Below, one piece after another: positions 20,268 to 32,095 of a DNA stretch of 64,000 bases. Below the pieces are notes generated by a model. It was not told where the DNA came from and ran no database searches. It worked only from the letters and a program-made list of their open reading frames with translations. The stretch is from Cordylochernes scorpioides. Lineage: Eukaryota > Arthropoda > Arachnida > Pseudoscorpiones > Chernetidae. How positions within the stretch are numbered: position 1 is the stretch's first letter; each line of letters starts with the position of its first letter. Where the stretch lies: the NCBI GenBank assembly GCA_030710605.1, contig CP092880.1, positions 2,646,862 to 2,710,861 on the forward strand. Reading direction: 5' to 3'. Made by a program: the position numbers and the translations under genes.

Positions 20268-22465
20268 ATGTTGTTCCTTTATAACATCTTGGTTGGTTGG
20301 ATACATCCACTGTGTTGTACCTTTATAACATCTTGGTTGGTTGGATACATCCACCGTGTTGTATCTTTATAACATCTTGGTTGGTTGGATACATCCACCG
20401 TGTTGTACCTTTATAACATCTTGGTTGGATGGATACATCCACCGTGTTGTACCTTTATAACATCTTGGTTGGATGGATACATTCACCGTGTTGTACTTTT
20501 ATAACATCTTGGTTGGTTGGATACATCCACTGTGTTATACCTTCTATAACATCTTGGTTGGTTGGATACATCCACCTTGTTGTACCTTTATAACATCTTG
20601 GTTGGATAGATACATCCACCGTGTTGTACCTTTATAACATCTTGGTTGGTTGGATACATCCACTGTGTTGTACCTTTATAACATCTTGGTTGGTTGGATA
20701 CATCCACCGTGTTGTACCTTTATAACATCTTGGTTGGATGGAAACATCCACCGTGTTGTACCTTTATAACATCTTGGTTGGTTGGATACATCCACCGTGT
20801 TGTTCCTTTATAACATCTTGGTTGGTTGGATACATCCACCGTTTTATACCTTTATAACATCTTGGTTGGTTGGATACATCCACCGTGTTGTATCTTTATA
20901 ACATCTTGGTTGGTTGGATACATCCACCGTGTTGTTCCTTTATAACATCTTGTTTGGTTGGATACATCCACCGTGTTGTTCCTTTATAACATCTTGGTTG
21001 GATGGATACATCCACCGTGTTGTACCTTTATAACATCTTGGTTGGATGGATACATCCACCGTGTTGTTCCTTTATAACATCTTGGTTGGTTGGATACATC
21101 CACCGTGTTGTTCCTTTATAACATCTTGGTTGGTTGGATACATCCACCGTGTTGTTCCTTTATAACATCTTGGTTGGTTGGATACATCCACCGTGTTGTA
21201 TCTTTATAACATCTTGGTTGGTTGGATACATCCACCGTGTTGTTCCTTTATAACATCTTGGTTGGATAGATACATCCACCGTGTTGTACCTTTATAACAT
21301 CTTGGTTGGATAGATACATCCACCGAGTTGTACCTTTATAACATCTTGGTTGGATAGATACATCCACCGTGTTGTACCTTTATAACATCTTGGTTGGATA
21401 GATACATCCACCGTGTTGTACCTTTATAACATCTTGGTTGGTTGGATATATCCACCGTGTTGTTCATTTATAACATCTTGGTTGGTTGGATACATCCACC
21501 GTGTTGTTCCTTTATAACATATTGGTTGGTTGGATACATCCACCGTGTTGTACCTTTATAACATCTTGGTTGGATGGATACATCCACCGTGTTGTTCCTT
21601 TATAACATCTTGGTTGGTTGGATACATCCACCGTGTTGTATCTTTATAACATCTTGGTTGGTTGGATACATCCACCGTGTTGTTCCTTTATAACATCTTG
21701 GTTGGATGGATACATCCACCGTGTTTTATCTTTATAACATCTTGGTTGGTTGGATACATCCACCGTGTTGTATCTTTATAACATCTTGGTTGGTTGGATA
21801 CACCCCCCGTGTTGTATCTTTATAACATCTTGGTTAGTTGGATACATCCACCGTGTTGTATCTTTATAACATCTTGGTTGGTTGGATACATCCACCGTGT
21901 TGTTCCTTTATAACATCTTGGTTGGATGGATACATCCACCGTGTTTTATCTTTATAACATCTTGGTTGGTTGGATACATCCACCGTGTTGTACCTTTATA
22001 ACATCTTGGTTGGCTGAATACATCAACCGTGTTGTACCTTCTATAACATATTGGTTGGTTGGATACATCCACCGTGTTGTACCTTTATAACATCTTGGTT
22101 GGTTGGATACATCCACCGTGTTGTTCCTTTATAACATTTTGGTTGGATACATCCACCATGTTGTACCTTTATAATATCTTGGTTGGATACATCCACCGTA
22201 TTGTACCTTTATAACATCTTGGTTGGATACATCCACCGTGTTGTACCTTTATAACATCTTGGTTGGATGGATACATCCACCGTGATGTTCCTTTATAACA
22301 TCTTGGTTGGTTGGATACATCCACCGTGTTGTACCTTTATAACATCTTGGTTGGTTGGATACATCCACCGTGTTGTTCCTTTATAACATCTTGGTTTGAT
22401 ACATCCACCGTGTTGTACCTTCTATAACATCTGGTTGGTTGGATACATCCGCCGTGTTGTATCTC
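20268..22465. repeat. 44-bp minisatellite, about 50 copies
   Basis: The unit is about tttataacatcttggttggt + tggatacatccaccgtgttg + tacc. Variants alternate GGTTGGTTGGATAC, GGTTGGATGGATAC and GGTTGGATAGATAC, plus tacc/ttcc/tatc ends. Near the right edge several units are shortened to about 36-40 bp (22140-22250). The length is not a multiple of three, so the reading frame rotates and the short open frames are incidental. A Helitron 3' end lies 0.5 kb to the right. Confidence 0.9.
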
Positions 22466-22659
22466 TCAAAGATAGATATATCATTATAAGTAAAAGACAA
22501 TTCAATGAGGTAAGATCTTCTTTTATATATAACGGCAATACAAGCTTTCAGGCTCAACAGTCCTTTGACAGGTATAACTACACTACTGAAGTTCTCTGAA
22601 TTTAAACTAATCCATATATATGTAAAAAAACGTATTCTATATACAGTTATGAGCGTCAT

Positions 22660-22975
22660 GCGTTCTTAATAATTCTTCATCTCTGTCACAGTTTGCTTTT
22701 TTTTTTTTTTGAATGGCGCTCTCCTATTGGTTGGCTACGACCACGCCACCTTTGCCCCCCCCCCCCCCCCCTAAATGGAATCCTCTCTTTCTTTTTCCCA
22801 GTAAGAGACGCTTACGGAAGCCAACAGTACATAGACAGATAAAGCACATAGGCTATAGTTATTAACTAATATATGCATTTATTTAAGGCGCCAATTTATA
22901 ATTGTAACAAATAGTATTTGAATAAAAACATTCAATCGGGTAAAACACGGGCGTTGCCCGGGTCATTCGGCTAGT
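22660..22975 (+). mobile_element. Helitron 3' terminus (non-autonomous or truncated copy)
   Basis: A GC hairpin cacgggc-gtt-gcccggg (22946-22962) is followed eight bases later by CTAG (22971-22974) and a T. This matches the terminus of the large Helitron at 51592-51620. A poly-T and a poly-C tract (22756-22774) lie inside. The 5' end is not located, so the annotated start is arbitrary. The minisatellite to the left may be internal to this element. Confidence 0.65.
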
Positions 22976-22979
22976 ATTC

Positions 22980-23745
22980 TAGATACGTTACCTTTCATGC
23001 AATCGTGGATAAAAAAAATGAATAATAACCTTTTATGTCCTAAATTATATTTATTTTCATTATTTCTCAAAGCAAAACAGTTTTACATACCAAGACAATC
23101 TCAAAAAACACCACGTTATTATTATTTTTAAAAAATAGCAAATTAGGTTATATTCTTTTTGTTTGGCATTCCTTTACATTTAAAAAATTAACTCTGTGTT
23201 TAGTTCTTATTTTTAATTTTATTATTCAAGTTATAATTTCAGTTATATTAGGAAAACAAATTTAATAAATATTATGGTTATGTAATTATTTTGTTCTAGA
23301 ATTTTAATTATATAATGAATAATAAAAATCATATTTTTATTATGTCATATACATACAATGAAGTAGGAACTATATGCAAAAAACTGATTTACATAATAAA
23401 GTTTTCAAAATGGATTATTGGTTAATGCTAATTCTCTATTGAGGTTATGCGATTACAGTAAATAACAAATTGGGAAGCCGGAGATTATTGTTTAGGTTGG
23501 AGGTTCTATACTTTTTTTTTTTACAACAAAAAGCCTTTATTCAGGGTCACTGACCCTATACAGGATTCACCAGAAGTATGCATAAGAACAAAGCAGTGAG
23601 ACAAAGGAAATAACGATATATACAGAAGAAAAAGAAAAAAAAAACAAGAAAGAGAAAGAGGGAAGCAAGAAAAACAACACAAAAAGAGTAGCAGTAAGAA
23701 AGTGAGGAGTGAGTGTCACTTGGCTTTCTTCTGAGATGGAGGTTT
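22980..23745. other. AT-rich sequence with a LINE-type 3' tail
   Basis: 22980-23510 shows no gene. At 23520-23600 the reverse strand of a LINE tail is visible (ctttattcagggtcactgac + cctatacaggattcaccag), the same layout as at 14000 and 27060. A purine-rich stretch follows (23620-23700). Confidence 0.5.
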
Positions 23746-23749
23746 TATA

Positions 23750-24015
23750 CTATGATATATGTCGGGCTATGGATCTATTGATTCTTTTGAGTTTTTTAGT
23801 GAGTAAAGTTTCGAGTACTAGGCGCTGGTGCTTGCTCTTTATATCCTGGTAATGGGTTGAGGGTCCACTAATATTGAATGAATGGTCTGTGTTGTGCTGG
23901 TATACGAGAGAACGAGGATCCTTTCTCTTGAATGATATCATATATTTCATGTTCAGCCATTCGGATCCTCACCGTTCTCCCTGTCTCCCCCACATACGTA
24001 GCTTCTCACTGCAGG
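23750..24015 (-). pseudogene. Penelope-like retroelement GIY-YIG endonuclease relic
   Basis: The minus strand encodes ATYVGETGRTVRIRMAEHE, the GIY-YIG-type core with the downstream arginine (YVGETGR...R...EH). It then shifts frame into KRKDPRSLVYQHNTDHSFNI and a basic helix ending in a stop at 23750. A stop lies just upstream of the core. This is the C-terminal endonuclease of a Penelope-like element, broken by at least one frameshift. It matters because Penelope-like elements are known carriers of hammerhead ribozymes, which appear elsewhere in the window. Confidence 0.65.
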
Positions 24016-24539
24016 CATGATATTGAATATTGTAATGTCCCTTCGATTAAATATATAAATATGCTTTATCAAATTAAGAAACAAATTTTACTTATATTTC
24101 TTTCTGATGTCAAACATACACTTTTTAATATATTCATAACAACAACAACAATTACAGTTCTGCCAAATCCAAATATTAAAAAATAAATTAATTAAACAGA
24201 GTATATTATAATAATATTATAAAGTATATTACAAATATATTACATTATTTTTGCTGGGAATCTGTAGGAGTGTTGATTTTTGGTTATATTATGTCTTAGT
24301 CTGTCTACGAGGGTTAGGGAATTAGAGAAAGTTGTTCATCTGTTACATCTTTGATGTATCGATACAACTTTTTTTGCTGGAATATTGCTTCTTTGGAACA
24401 GCTTTGTTGGATAGGATTATCATTAGTGTAGGAAGATTGTACATTTATAACATTTGAGATAAATAGATACAACGTGTTGGAATGTTATTTCTCTTTGAAG
24501 AGCGATGTCTTTGAAGCATAAATAACCATTTTTGAAGAA

Positions 24540-25737
24540 GACAGAGTCAATTTTATTCACACTTGGTTATCTCGTGTGTCTTCAATAGAGGTCACTGTAA
24601 TATCTTTCAGAGTTATTGTCTCAATCCCGATATACATGTTGAAAGGTACAACTTCCTTAAGTTTTGTCCATGAGTGTATATTGGTTATTTCGTGTGTCTT
24701 CAATAAAGGTCACTGTAATATCTTTCAGAGTTATTGTCTCAATCCCGATATACATGCTGAAAGGTACAACTTCCTTAAGTTTTGTCCATGAGTGCATATT
24801 GGTTATCTCGTGTGCCTTTAATAAAGGTCACTGTAATTGCTTTCAGAGTTATTGTCTCAATCCCGATATACATTCTGAAAGGTACAACTTCCTTAAGTTT
24901 TGTCCATGAGTGTATATTGGTTAACTCGTGTGTCTTCAATAAAGGTCACTGTAATATCTTTCAAATTATTGTCTGAATCCCGATATACATGTTGAAAGGT
25001 ACAACTTCCTTAAGTTTTGTCCATGAGTGTATATTGGTTATTTCGTGTGTCTTCAATAAAGGTCACTGTAATATCTTTCAGAGTTATTGTCTCAATCCCG
25101 ATATACATGCTGAAAGGTACAACTTCCTTAAGTTTTGTCCATGAGTGCATATTGGTTATCTCGTGTGCCTTTAATAAAGGTCACTGTAATTGCTTTCAGA
25201 GTTATTGTCTCAATCCCGATATACATTCTGAAAGGTACAACTTCCTTAAGTTTTGTCCATGAGTGTATATTGGTTAACTCGTGTGTCTTCAATAAAGGTC
25301 ACTGTAATATCTTTCAGAATTATTGTCTGAATCCCGATATACATGTTGAAAGGTACAACTTCCTTAAGTTTTGTCCATGAGTGTATATTGGTTATTTCGT
25401 GTGTCTTCAATAAAGGTCACTGTAATATCTTTCAGAGTTATTGTCTCAATCCCGATATACATGCTGAAAGGTACAACTTCCTTAAGTTTTGTCCATGAGT
25501 GCATATTGGTTATCTCGTGTGCCTTTAATAAAGGTCACTGTAATTGCTTTCAGAGTTATTGTCTCAATCCCGATATACATTCTGAAAGGTACAACTTCCT
25601 TAAGTTTTGTCCATGAGTGTATATTGGTTAACTCGTGTGTCTTCAATAAAGGTCACTGTAATATCTTTCAGAATTATTGTCTGAATCCCGATATACATGC
25701 TAAAAGGCACAACTTCCTTAAGTTTTGTCCATGAGTG
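24540..25737. repeat. 118-bp MITE-derived satellite with a 354-bp higher-order repeat (locus 3)
   Basis: This is the reverse orientation of loci 1 and 2. Units end at gagtg 24676, 24794 and onward to 25737, about ten units at 118-bp spacing with one 1-bp deletion near 24965. The three-unit block repeats nearly exactly at 24664, 25017 and 25371 (353 and 354 bp), marked by cattctgaaagg, tgtgcctttaat and gtaattgctttcag variants. The right end has the inverted terminal repeat and TA. The left end is truncated, in a tail related to locus 1. Confidence 0.8.
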
Positions 25738-26112
25738 TAGAGGTGATATTAATTCAGAGAGTAAACGATATAAATGTAGAATAAATGTAATATAAAGAGA
25801 GATAGAATCAGTAATGTATAATAGGAATATATCAGCCGTCGGTACAGAGCGATGAGTTGTTTCAAAACCACGTGGTTAAGCAAAATTTTCCATTCCATTC
25901 CCCGGAAATAATTTACGTCGGCGAAAAGATGAAAATTGACAAATGTTTGTTCGCTTACTTTATTTAGGCAATTTCGAAAAGTCCTTTTTTTGCTATTTTA
26001 GAAGAGGGCCAAAGAGTTATTTACATCAAGTTATTTTATAAAGTTGGCATTTAATACATGTAACTTCAGTTCTATTAACATCATAGTGAAAACCAAATTA
26101 TAATTGGTAGAA

Positions 26113-26835
26113 ATTCGATATAATATTGTCTGAATTCCGATATACATGTAAAAGGTAAAACTTCCTTAAGTTTTGTCCATGAGTGTATCTTTCAGAGTTA
26201 TTTTCTGAATCCCGATATACATGCTAAAAGGTAAAACTTCCTTAAGTTTTGTCCATGAGTGTATCTTTCAGAGTTATTTTCTGAATCCCGATATACATGC
26301 TAAAAGGTACAACTTCCTTAAGTTTTGCCCATGAGTGTATCTTTCAGAGTTATTGTCTGAATCCCGATATACATGCTAAAAGGTACAACTTCCTTAAGTT
26401 TTGCCCATGAGTGTATCTTTCAGAGTTATTGTCTGAATCCCGATATACATGCTAAAAGGTACAACTTCCTTAAGTTTTGTCCATGAGTGTATCTTTCAGA
26501 GTTATTGTCTGAATTCCGATATACATGCTAAAAGGTACAACTTCCTTAAGTTTTGTCCATGAGTGTATCTTACAGAGTTATTGACTGAATTCCGATATAC
26601 ATGCTAAAAGGTACAACTTCCTTAAGTTTTGTCCATGAGTGTATCTTTCAGAGTTATTGTCTGAATTCCGATATGCATGCTAAAAGGTACAACTTCCTTA
26701 AGTTTTTTCCATGAGTGTATCTTTCATAGTTATTGTCTGAATCCCGATATACATGCTGAAAGGTACAACTTCATTAAGTTTTGTCCATGAGTGTATCTTT
26801 CATAGTTATTTTACGAATCCTGATATACATGCTAA
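26113..26835. repeat. 76-bp short-unit version of the MITE-derived satellite (locus 4)
   Basis: About nine units of 76 bp run tgtatctttcagagttattg ... aagttttgtccatgag. Compared with the 118-bp unit they lack the segment containing ggttatctcgtgtgtcttca. One unit of exactly this short type is embedded in locus 1 (5624-5699), so the deletion variant has amplified on its own here. No inverted terminal repeat closes the block. Confidence 0.8.
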
Positions 26836-26946
26836 ATATATGTAACACTCTTCACAAAATTAAAACATTATAAGCGTTAAAAAGATCTGTATAATTTCAA
26901 AACAGAGAATTATGAATTTAAATTATTCTAATTAATTCTGATAATA

Positions 26947-27347
26947 CAGTTAAAACTGTCTATAGTGTCCCCTCTTGGGACTCACCAAAATAGGGTGCTA
27001 TAGAGAGGGGGTGCATAGACAGGTCACTTTTAATGTAAATCGCATCTTACTATGTATTTACAACAACAACAGCTTTATTAGGACATTTCCGTCCTGTAAG
27101 GACTCGCCATGCATCATTTTCATGGAAAAAAGGAAAAAAAGAAACATAAACAAAGGAAAGAAGGGAAAATGAAAAGGAAATCCAAGTATTCAACATAACT
27201 ATACAAATTAACTATGGAAGGAAATTGTTCTGTAATTTCAGTTCTTAGAGATTACCTTGTTCTCTAACGCTTTACTACGTATTTAAAATTGGGCGGTATA
27301 GAGAGGGAGGCGTTATTTAGAGGGAGCGCTATAGACAGGTTTAACTG
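26947..27347. mobile_element. Pogo/Tigger-type MITE with a nested LINE tail
   Basis: The ends are CAGTTAAAACTGTCTATAG and, inverted, CTATAGACAGGTTTAACTG, flanked by TA at 26945-26946 and 27348-27349. Inside, about 27055-27180 is a LINE-type 3' tail (agctttattaggacatttcc + gtcctgtaaggactcgcc) with a purine-rich part. This is a later insertion into the MITE. Confidence 0.65.
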
Positions 27348-27545
27348 TATTCGGTAAGGAAAAAAAACGAAGAAAGAATAATAGTTATGAAAAGTTTAAT
27401 ATTTAAAGATATAATTAAATAACTGGCAAAAATCATTGATATATACAAACTTCCAATAATTTTTCTTAATTAGTACTCTTTCTTGTCGAGAAATCAGAGA
27501 ATTCTTTTCTTTATACCAATAATCAAGAAAAGATAAAACCAATTA

Positions 27546-27722
27546 TCCTCTCTTCTTCTTTCTTATCTTCACTCAATCTCACTAAGGTATCAAGCTTTTA
27601 AAGCTTGTTGATGGTGCCTGTTGGGGAAGAGTAGAGCTCATCAATGGATCAGTCAATACAGTCAATAATGTGTTTTGGGGTTGCAGGTTGACACTTAGTA
27701 CATAGTGGGAAAACCTTGTAAT
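27546..27722 (-). pseudogene. LINE ORF2 C-terminal relic
   Basis: On the minus strand the frame reads CTKCQPATPKHIIDCID with one in-frame stop, then SIDELYSSPTGTINKL and LSEDKKEEE. This has a complete C-x2-C-x8-H-x4-C box and is the best guide copy for the LINE whose end forms the 81-bp array at 17725. It is truncated at its 5' side. Confidence 0.65.
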
Positions 27723-27724
27723 CA

Positions 27725-28100
27725 TTCAAAACCATATATAAACAGTTTAAATAAAGTTTTTAGCTACACAACACAATGGAATAATATAAAATGAAAGCAA
27801 ATTTATGACTATAAATGTAAAACACTAAAATGTGAATTTAAAATTGGCTTGGATATAACACCTTTTTCGAAAAATGTTACATATGGCTCTTAAGTTGTAA
27901 AAGATTTCTGATAATCATTAAGGTCGGAAGACAATGAAATCAAATGCACTTGTAATTTACAATGGTGATATTCAATAAAACAATGAGAAAGTATTTCTGA
28001 ATAATCTCCAGCAGATGTATAACAAAGAAAGGATAGTGTGACAAGAGAATTACTAGTTCAATTAAGTCAAGAAACAATTCAATCACGTGTGCGTTACGGA
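27725..28100. other. No recognised gene
   Basis: The sequence is AT-rich and single-copy-looking. No ORF, repeat or RNA gene could be supported. Confidence 0.5.
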
Positions 28101-29036
28101 AGTAGACACATAGGTTCTAGCTAAAGTATAAACAATCACGTGGGACAGCAGAAATACTACCAATGTAAATAAATTATATTCATTGTAAAACAAAGCATGT
28201 GTGATAACAGAAGCCCTCTATCAGTTCAAAAAGATTCGAGCTAGTGTAACACCAAGCACGTGTGTAACTGCAAAAGATCTGCCAGTGTAAATAAGTTCTA
28301 GTCAATGTAGAAACAATCCCAGCCGGTGTGACAGAAAAAGACCTACCAGTGTAAATAAGTCCCAGAGAATGTGCAACCAAGCCGATGCGTGACAGAAGAG
28401 GACCTAAAAGTGTAAATAAGTCCCAGACAGTGTGACAGCAGAAGACCAACCAATGTAAATAAGTCCCAGCCAATGTATAACCTATCCAGCGTGAGAGCAG
28501 AAAACCTACCAATGTAAATAAATTCCAGTCAATGTAGAATCAAGCCAGTATAACAGGAGAGGACCTACCAGTGTAAATAAGTCCCAGTCAATGTGGAATC
28601 AAGCCAGTGTGACAGCAGAAGTCTAACCAGTGTAGATAAGTCCCAGACAGTGTGACAGTAGACGACCATTCAATGTAAATAAGTCCCGGCCAATGTAGAA
28701 CCGAGACGATATGACAGCGGAAGACCCACCAGTGTAACAACAAAAGACCAACCAGTGTAAATAAGCCCCAGACCATGTGAGAGAAGAAGACCTTACAATG
28801 TAAATAAGTTCCAGCCAATGTGACAGAAGAAGACCTAACAGTGTAAATAAGTCCCAGCCAATATAGGACCGAGCCGGTGTAACAGCAGAAGACCTAACAG
28901 TGTAAATAAGTCCCAGACCATGTGAGAGAAGACCTTAAAATGTAAATAAGTCCCAAACAGTGCCTAGCGAGTGTGATAATAGAAGAACAACCAGTGTAAA
29001 TAAGTCCCAACCAGTACAACAACAGTAGAAAACCTA
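28100..29036. repeat. Degenerate minisatellite (gtgtaaataagtcccag)
   Basis: About 15 irregular units, 38-63 bp apart, share gtgtaaataagtcccag, agccagtgtgacagcag and aagacctaccagtg. The strong divergence suggests an old array. Long minus-strand frames (W/H/L/F-rich) are read-throughs of the repeat. Confidence 0.7.
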
Positions 29037-29200
29037 CCAGCGTGAAGAGCGCGCTCATGAAGCTCCCCAGCCGGAGCGACCGACAACAGCACCGCGCGAT
29101 GAGGGCCATGGCAGCGACTGCCCGGGCCAGCTGGATCGATTGGCCAATTAGCTCGCCAACTTCACCTGTGGGGCGGCCGCTAGCAGGTGGCATCCTCCTC
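29036..29200. other. CpG-rich island of unknown origin
   Basis: This is an abrupt GC-rich block (gcgtgaagagcgcgctcatg ... gtggggcggccgctagcagg) in AT-rich surroundings. It is followed by a (tcatcatcat)-type run. Both strands are open across it: minus GQSIQLARAVAAMALIARCC and plus RAMRAMAATARASWIDWP. I recognise neither. It could be a host exon, a CpG-rich promoter or a foreign fragment. Confidence 0.4.
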
Positions 29201-29548
29201 CTCCTTCCTCATCATCATTACCATCATAACAATCATCATCATTATCACGAATGGAAGCAATGGTTAAGTAGTCGGCTACATATGATCCCAGAAATGGTGT
29301 CAAACTACCGTTAGCAAGAAACCACAACTCACACTTCAGTACTGTTGTGTATGTAAATAGATTATTTGCATTCTTTAAAGCTACATTATGTAAAAATATA
29401 TGTGTATTGGACATTTGTTGTAGACCAATCGGAAGAATAAGAGCTAAATAAAAAGTCATGGTCAAGTTTGTGTTGTACGTCTAATTACGACACAACAAGT
29501 ACCATTATTGATATTGTCATTTTGTTCAAACACCTCAAGAAATAAAAA

Positions 29549-29865
29549 AACTCCGCCTTTGCCGGTCCCAAACCCGGATGAAAAAGGATGAGGGGGAGCA
29601 GTAACAAGCTCACTAAAAAACCTGGGCTCAGCTGGCCCGGCTGATAGTACCCTGTAAGGGCTCCAGGGATACAGGATGAGCAACGTTTGTACTCCATGTT
29701 AGGAGCGGCTGCTCATGGCATCTGTTCCTCATGTCAGAGGCGGCCATTTATTTTGGAGCTAAGTCGGCCTGCCACTGAGTAGTGCTCCCAGTCTTAATGA
29801 CAAAGGCAGACGCATTCTACTTCACCCAGTGTGGAGATAAGAAAGAAGAGAAGAAGAAATAAAGA
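29549..29865 (-). repeat. Dispersed family C, ~320 bp (four copies)
   Basis: Blocks shared with 37910-38218 (-), 38638-39012 (+) and 53882-54246 (+) are ctttgccggtccc, agctggcccggctgatagta, ccctgtaagggctcc, gaggaacagacgccatgtgc and ctttgtcattaagactggga. The end joins the same ggagataagaaagaagaag sequence that ends the LINE C-terminus. A recurring frame (YRVLSAGPAEPRFFSELVTA) is open in several copies, but its meaning is unclear. Confidence 0.6.
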
Positions 29866-29923
29866 TAAGTTTTTGTGATGTAATCGATTCCATGTTTACC
29901 CTCCCTGTTCCTATTGATATGAT

Positions 29924-30468
29924 TTGGGCAATATTGACCCAATCGAGAATCAACTTATCAAATGCTCAGGCTCTTGGATTCAATGGTTCTGTCAAAACTT
30001 GCTATATGCATCTGCGATTTGTGCAAATAACCAGAAATTCTTGGAAGACGGTGTTCAAGACAATTTTCTCCGGCAGCTCTTAAATTTACCTAGATATACT
30101 CCCAGTTATATTCTGTGTATGGAATGTGGACGAACATCACTGGAAGGTACAGTGTTGACACTCAGGTTCTGGGGCTTAGAATTCTGAAAATGGACAATAG
30201 CTCACTTCCCCATATATGTCTAATTCAACTACTGAAGATATCAAGAATAAGATATATCTGTATCAGGTTTGCGGAAAGTTTACCCAACATACTCAACTCA
30301 ACTGGATTTTCTTGGTTAATTCACTTCAGTGATATAAGCATGGTCCAGAGGGAAATACCATCAATACTCAAGATAGCAATAATACAATCTTTTCAAGATG
30401 ATCAGGTTAAAATAGAAATTTCTAAATTCTATCCCCACTATAAATACTTATATAGTTCCATCCATCTT
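29924..30468 (+). pseudogene. LINE reverse-transcriptase C-terminal domain relic
   Basis: The frame from 29924 encodes FLRQLLNLPRYTPSYILCME then CGRTSLEGTVLTLRFW. It continues one frame over from about 30165 with KMDNSSLPHICLIQLLK and a long helix-rich stretch. The P-x-x-x-E-x-G-x-x-x-L pattern is typical of the region after the palm/thumb in LINE ORF2. One frameshift near 30170 separates the parts. No catalytic motif remains. Confidence 0.5.
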
Positions 30469-30670
30469 TACAGACCTATACCTTGTAATAAACAAGTTAT
30501 TGACCCTCTTTACAGACCTATACCTTGTTATAAACAAGTTATTGACCCTCTTTACAGACCTACACCTTGTAATAAACAAGTTATTGACCCTCTTTACAGA
30601 CCTATACCTTGTTATAAACAAGTTATTGACCCTCTTTACAGACCTATACCTTGTTATAAACAGTTGAATG
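30468..30670 (+). repeat. 42-bp tandem repeat, five units, in frame
   Basis: The unit is about tctttacagacctatacctt + gttataaacaagttattgac + cc. It is a multiple of three, so the preceding open frame runs through as LYRPIPC[NY]KQVIDP five times and stops at 30706-30708. I consider this a repeat placed after the LINE relic and not a real protein repeat. Confidence 0.7.
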
Positions 30671-30859
30671 ATATTTTTACAGTACTAAATCTTGTTATAA
30701 AAAGGTGAATGACCTCTATACAGTGGAATTATCTGCTTCCAAAAGGTTACTGACCTTCGCGTAACACAAAACCTAACTATCTATAACTAAACAACGTTCA
30801 CTACTGCACTATGACTCACTAACTAACAAGGAGTTAGCTACATTCTACCGTTAAGAACG

Positions 30860-31110
30860 ATGCTGTTGATCCAGACCTCCGTTTATTTATTAGCACAAGA
30901 CTTCCATCGATTGAGGAAGTTAAATTTTTGCGCGCTTGAAGAATGTCTCCGGAGACAATTTAATCTCCCTGATCAAATCTGCGGAGACATCCAATCAATC
31001 AATTCCTCCCACATTATCTTGGCTATACTTCTCCCTATCTCCCTCTCTATAGCCGGCCGTATTATCAGTAGATTTATTATAGCTGGCTATAAACCCTAGA
31101 TATTTCTTAA
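30860..31110. other. Unassigned balanced-composition segment
   Basis: The plus strand has a short open frame (79 codons) with no recognised motif. It contains tccctatctccctctctatag and ccggccgtattatc. It is possibly LTR-derived, but I found no partner copy or target duplication. Confidence 0.3.
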
Positions 31111-31189
31111 TATCACTTAAAATCAAATAGTTCAATTACATTCATCAATGCCATATATAGAATAATTTTAAACTTTTATACAAATCAAA

Positions 31190-31400
31190 TCTTATAAAAT
31201 TAAGCTTCCAGGGTTAAGTTTCTTGTGCAACTTTTTATTTTCAAGTTTTCAGACTTGTCAGTCCTTCAACAGGATTATCACGTTAACAACTTAATAATAA
31301 TTACAATATTATATATACATTATTATATACATATTTTAAATACTTATTATTTATTGAGAGAAAAATATATTACATTAATTCTGTTTGTAAAACAAAATTT
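31190..31400 (-). repeat. Single arm of the hammerhead-like inverted-repeat family
   Basis: On the minus strand this carries gataatcctgttgaaggact, gacaagtctgaaaacttg and cacaagaaacttaaccctgg. It is equivalent to the arms at 6345-6500 and 7130-7265 and the single copy at 4180-4275. Confidence 0.6.
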
Positions 31401-31809
31401 AGAAAATATACGTGCGTGGTGGATGATACATGTTGATTGAATGATAAATCGAGACTTTAAATTAAATTTAATAAATATAAATATCTTCTGTAAGTATGCA
31501 AATTTTTAAAATTATATTTTGGATATAAATTAAAAGATAAACGAAATTTTAACAAACTACATAACACAGATAGAAAGTTTTCATTGGATCTGTGTGGGTT
31601 TTACAAGGCAGTGAATAAAAAGGCATCGTTACTGTTACTTTGAATTGAGTGAATGTGTATATATGTGTATATGTATATATATATTATTATTATTATTTTG
31701 TTCACTTCTTTGTCTCTTTCTTACTTTGCTTCTTGAATCCTGCAGTCGAGTCTTTTGTAGGATTTTGGGTCTTAATGGGGTTTTTTGTTGTTATGTTGTA
31801 TATATGTAT

Positions 31810-32095
31810 GTATAAAATGAAAGGATTTAAAAGCACGAATGTTTCTTTTATACATAATACAAACTTCTACTGCCCTTACTGCGATGAAAAAATATATTGG
31901 GAGGGCTTGGCTCATCAGTGGTGAACCCTCCCAGCGGTTTCGCCAATTTAATCGCTGGGAGGGTTCACCACTGATGAGCCAAGCCCTCCCAATATATTTT
32001 TTCATCGCAGTAAGGGCAGTAGAAGCTTGTAATATGTATAAAAGAAACATTCGTACTTTTAAATCTTTTCATTTTATGTGTATAGATGGCGCGTT
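31810..32095. repeat. Foldback family F element, long perfect hairpin
   Basis: Arms of about 125 bp (gaaaggatttaaaagcacga ... gggagggttcaccactgatg) face each other with a centre at about 31950. It ends with tatagatggcgcgttattgc. This subfamily has gccaagccc in place of gccaggccc, with a matching ttggcgaaacc on the other side. Both strands show near-identical open frames (YCPYCDEK..) for symmetry reasons. Confidence 0.65.

Noticed and set aside
20268..22465. CRISPR-like regular repeat
   Set aside because: There are no unique spacers; the whole 44-bp unit is repeated. The setting is eukaryotic.
24576..25734. A series of near-identical ~80-residue open frames (MSMSVYWLFRV... type)
   Set aside because: They are translations of the 118-bp satellite, starting in one unit and ending two units later. 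The period is not a multiple of three and no domain is present.
30115..30708. A 197-residue protein with a 14-residue repeat
   Set aside because: The first part is a frameshifted LINE relic and the second a 42-bp minisatellite that happens to keep frame.
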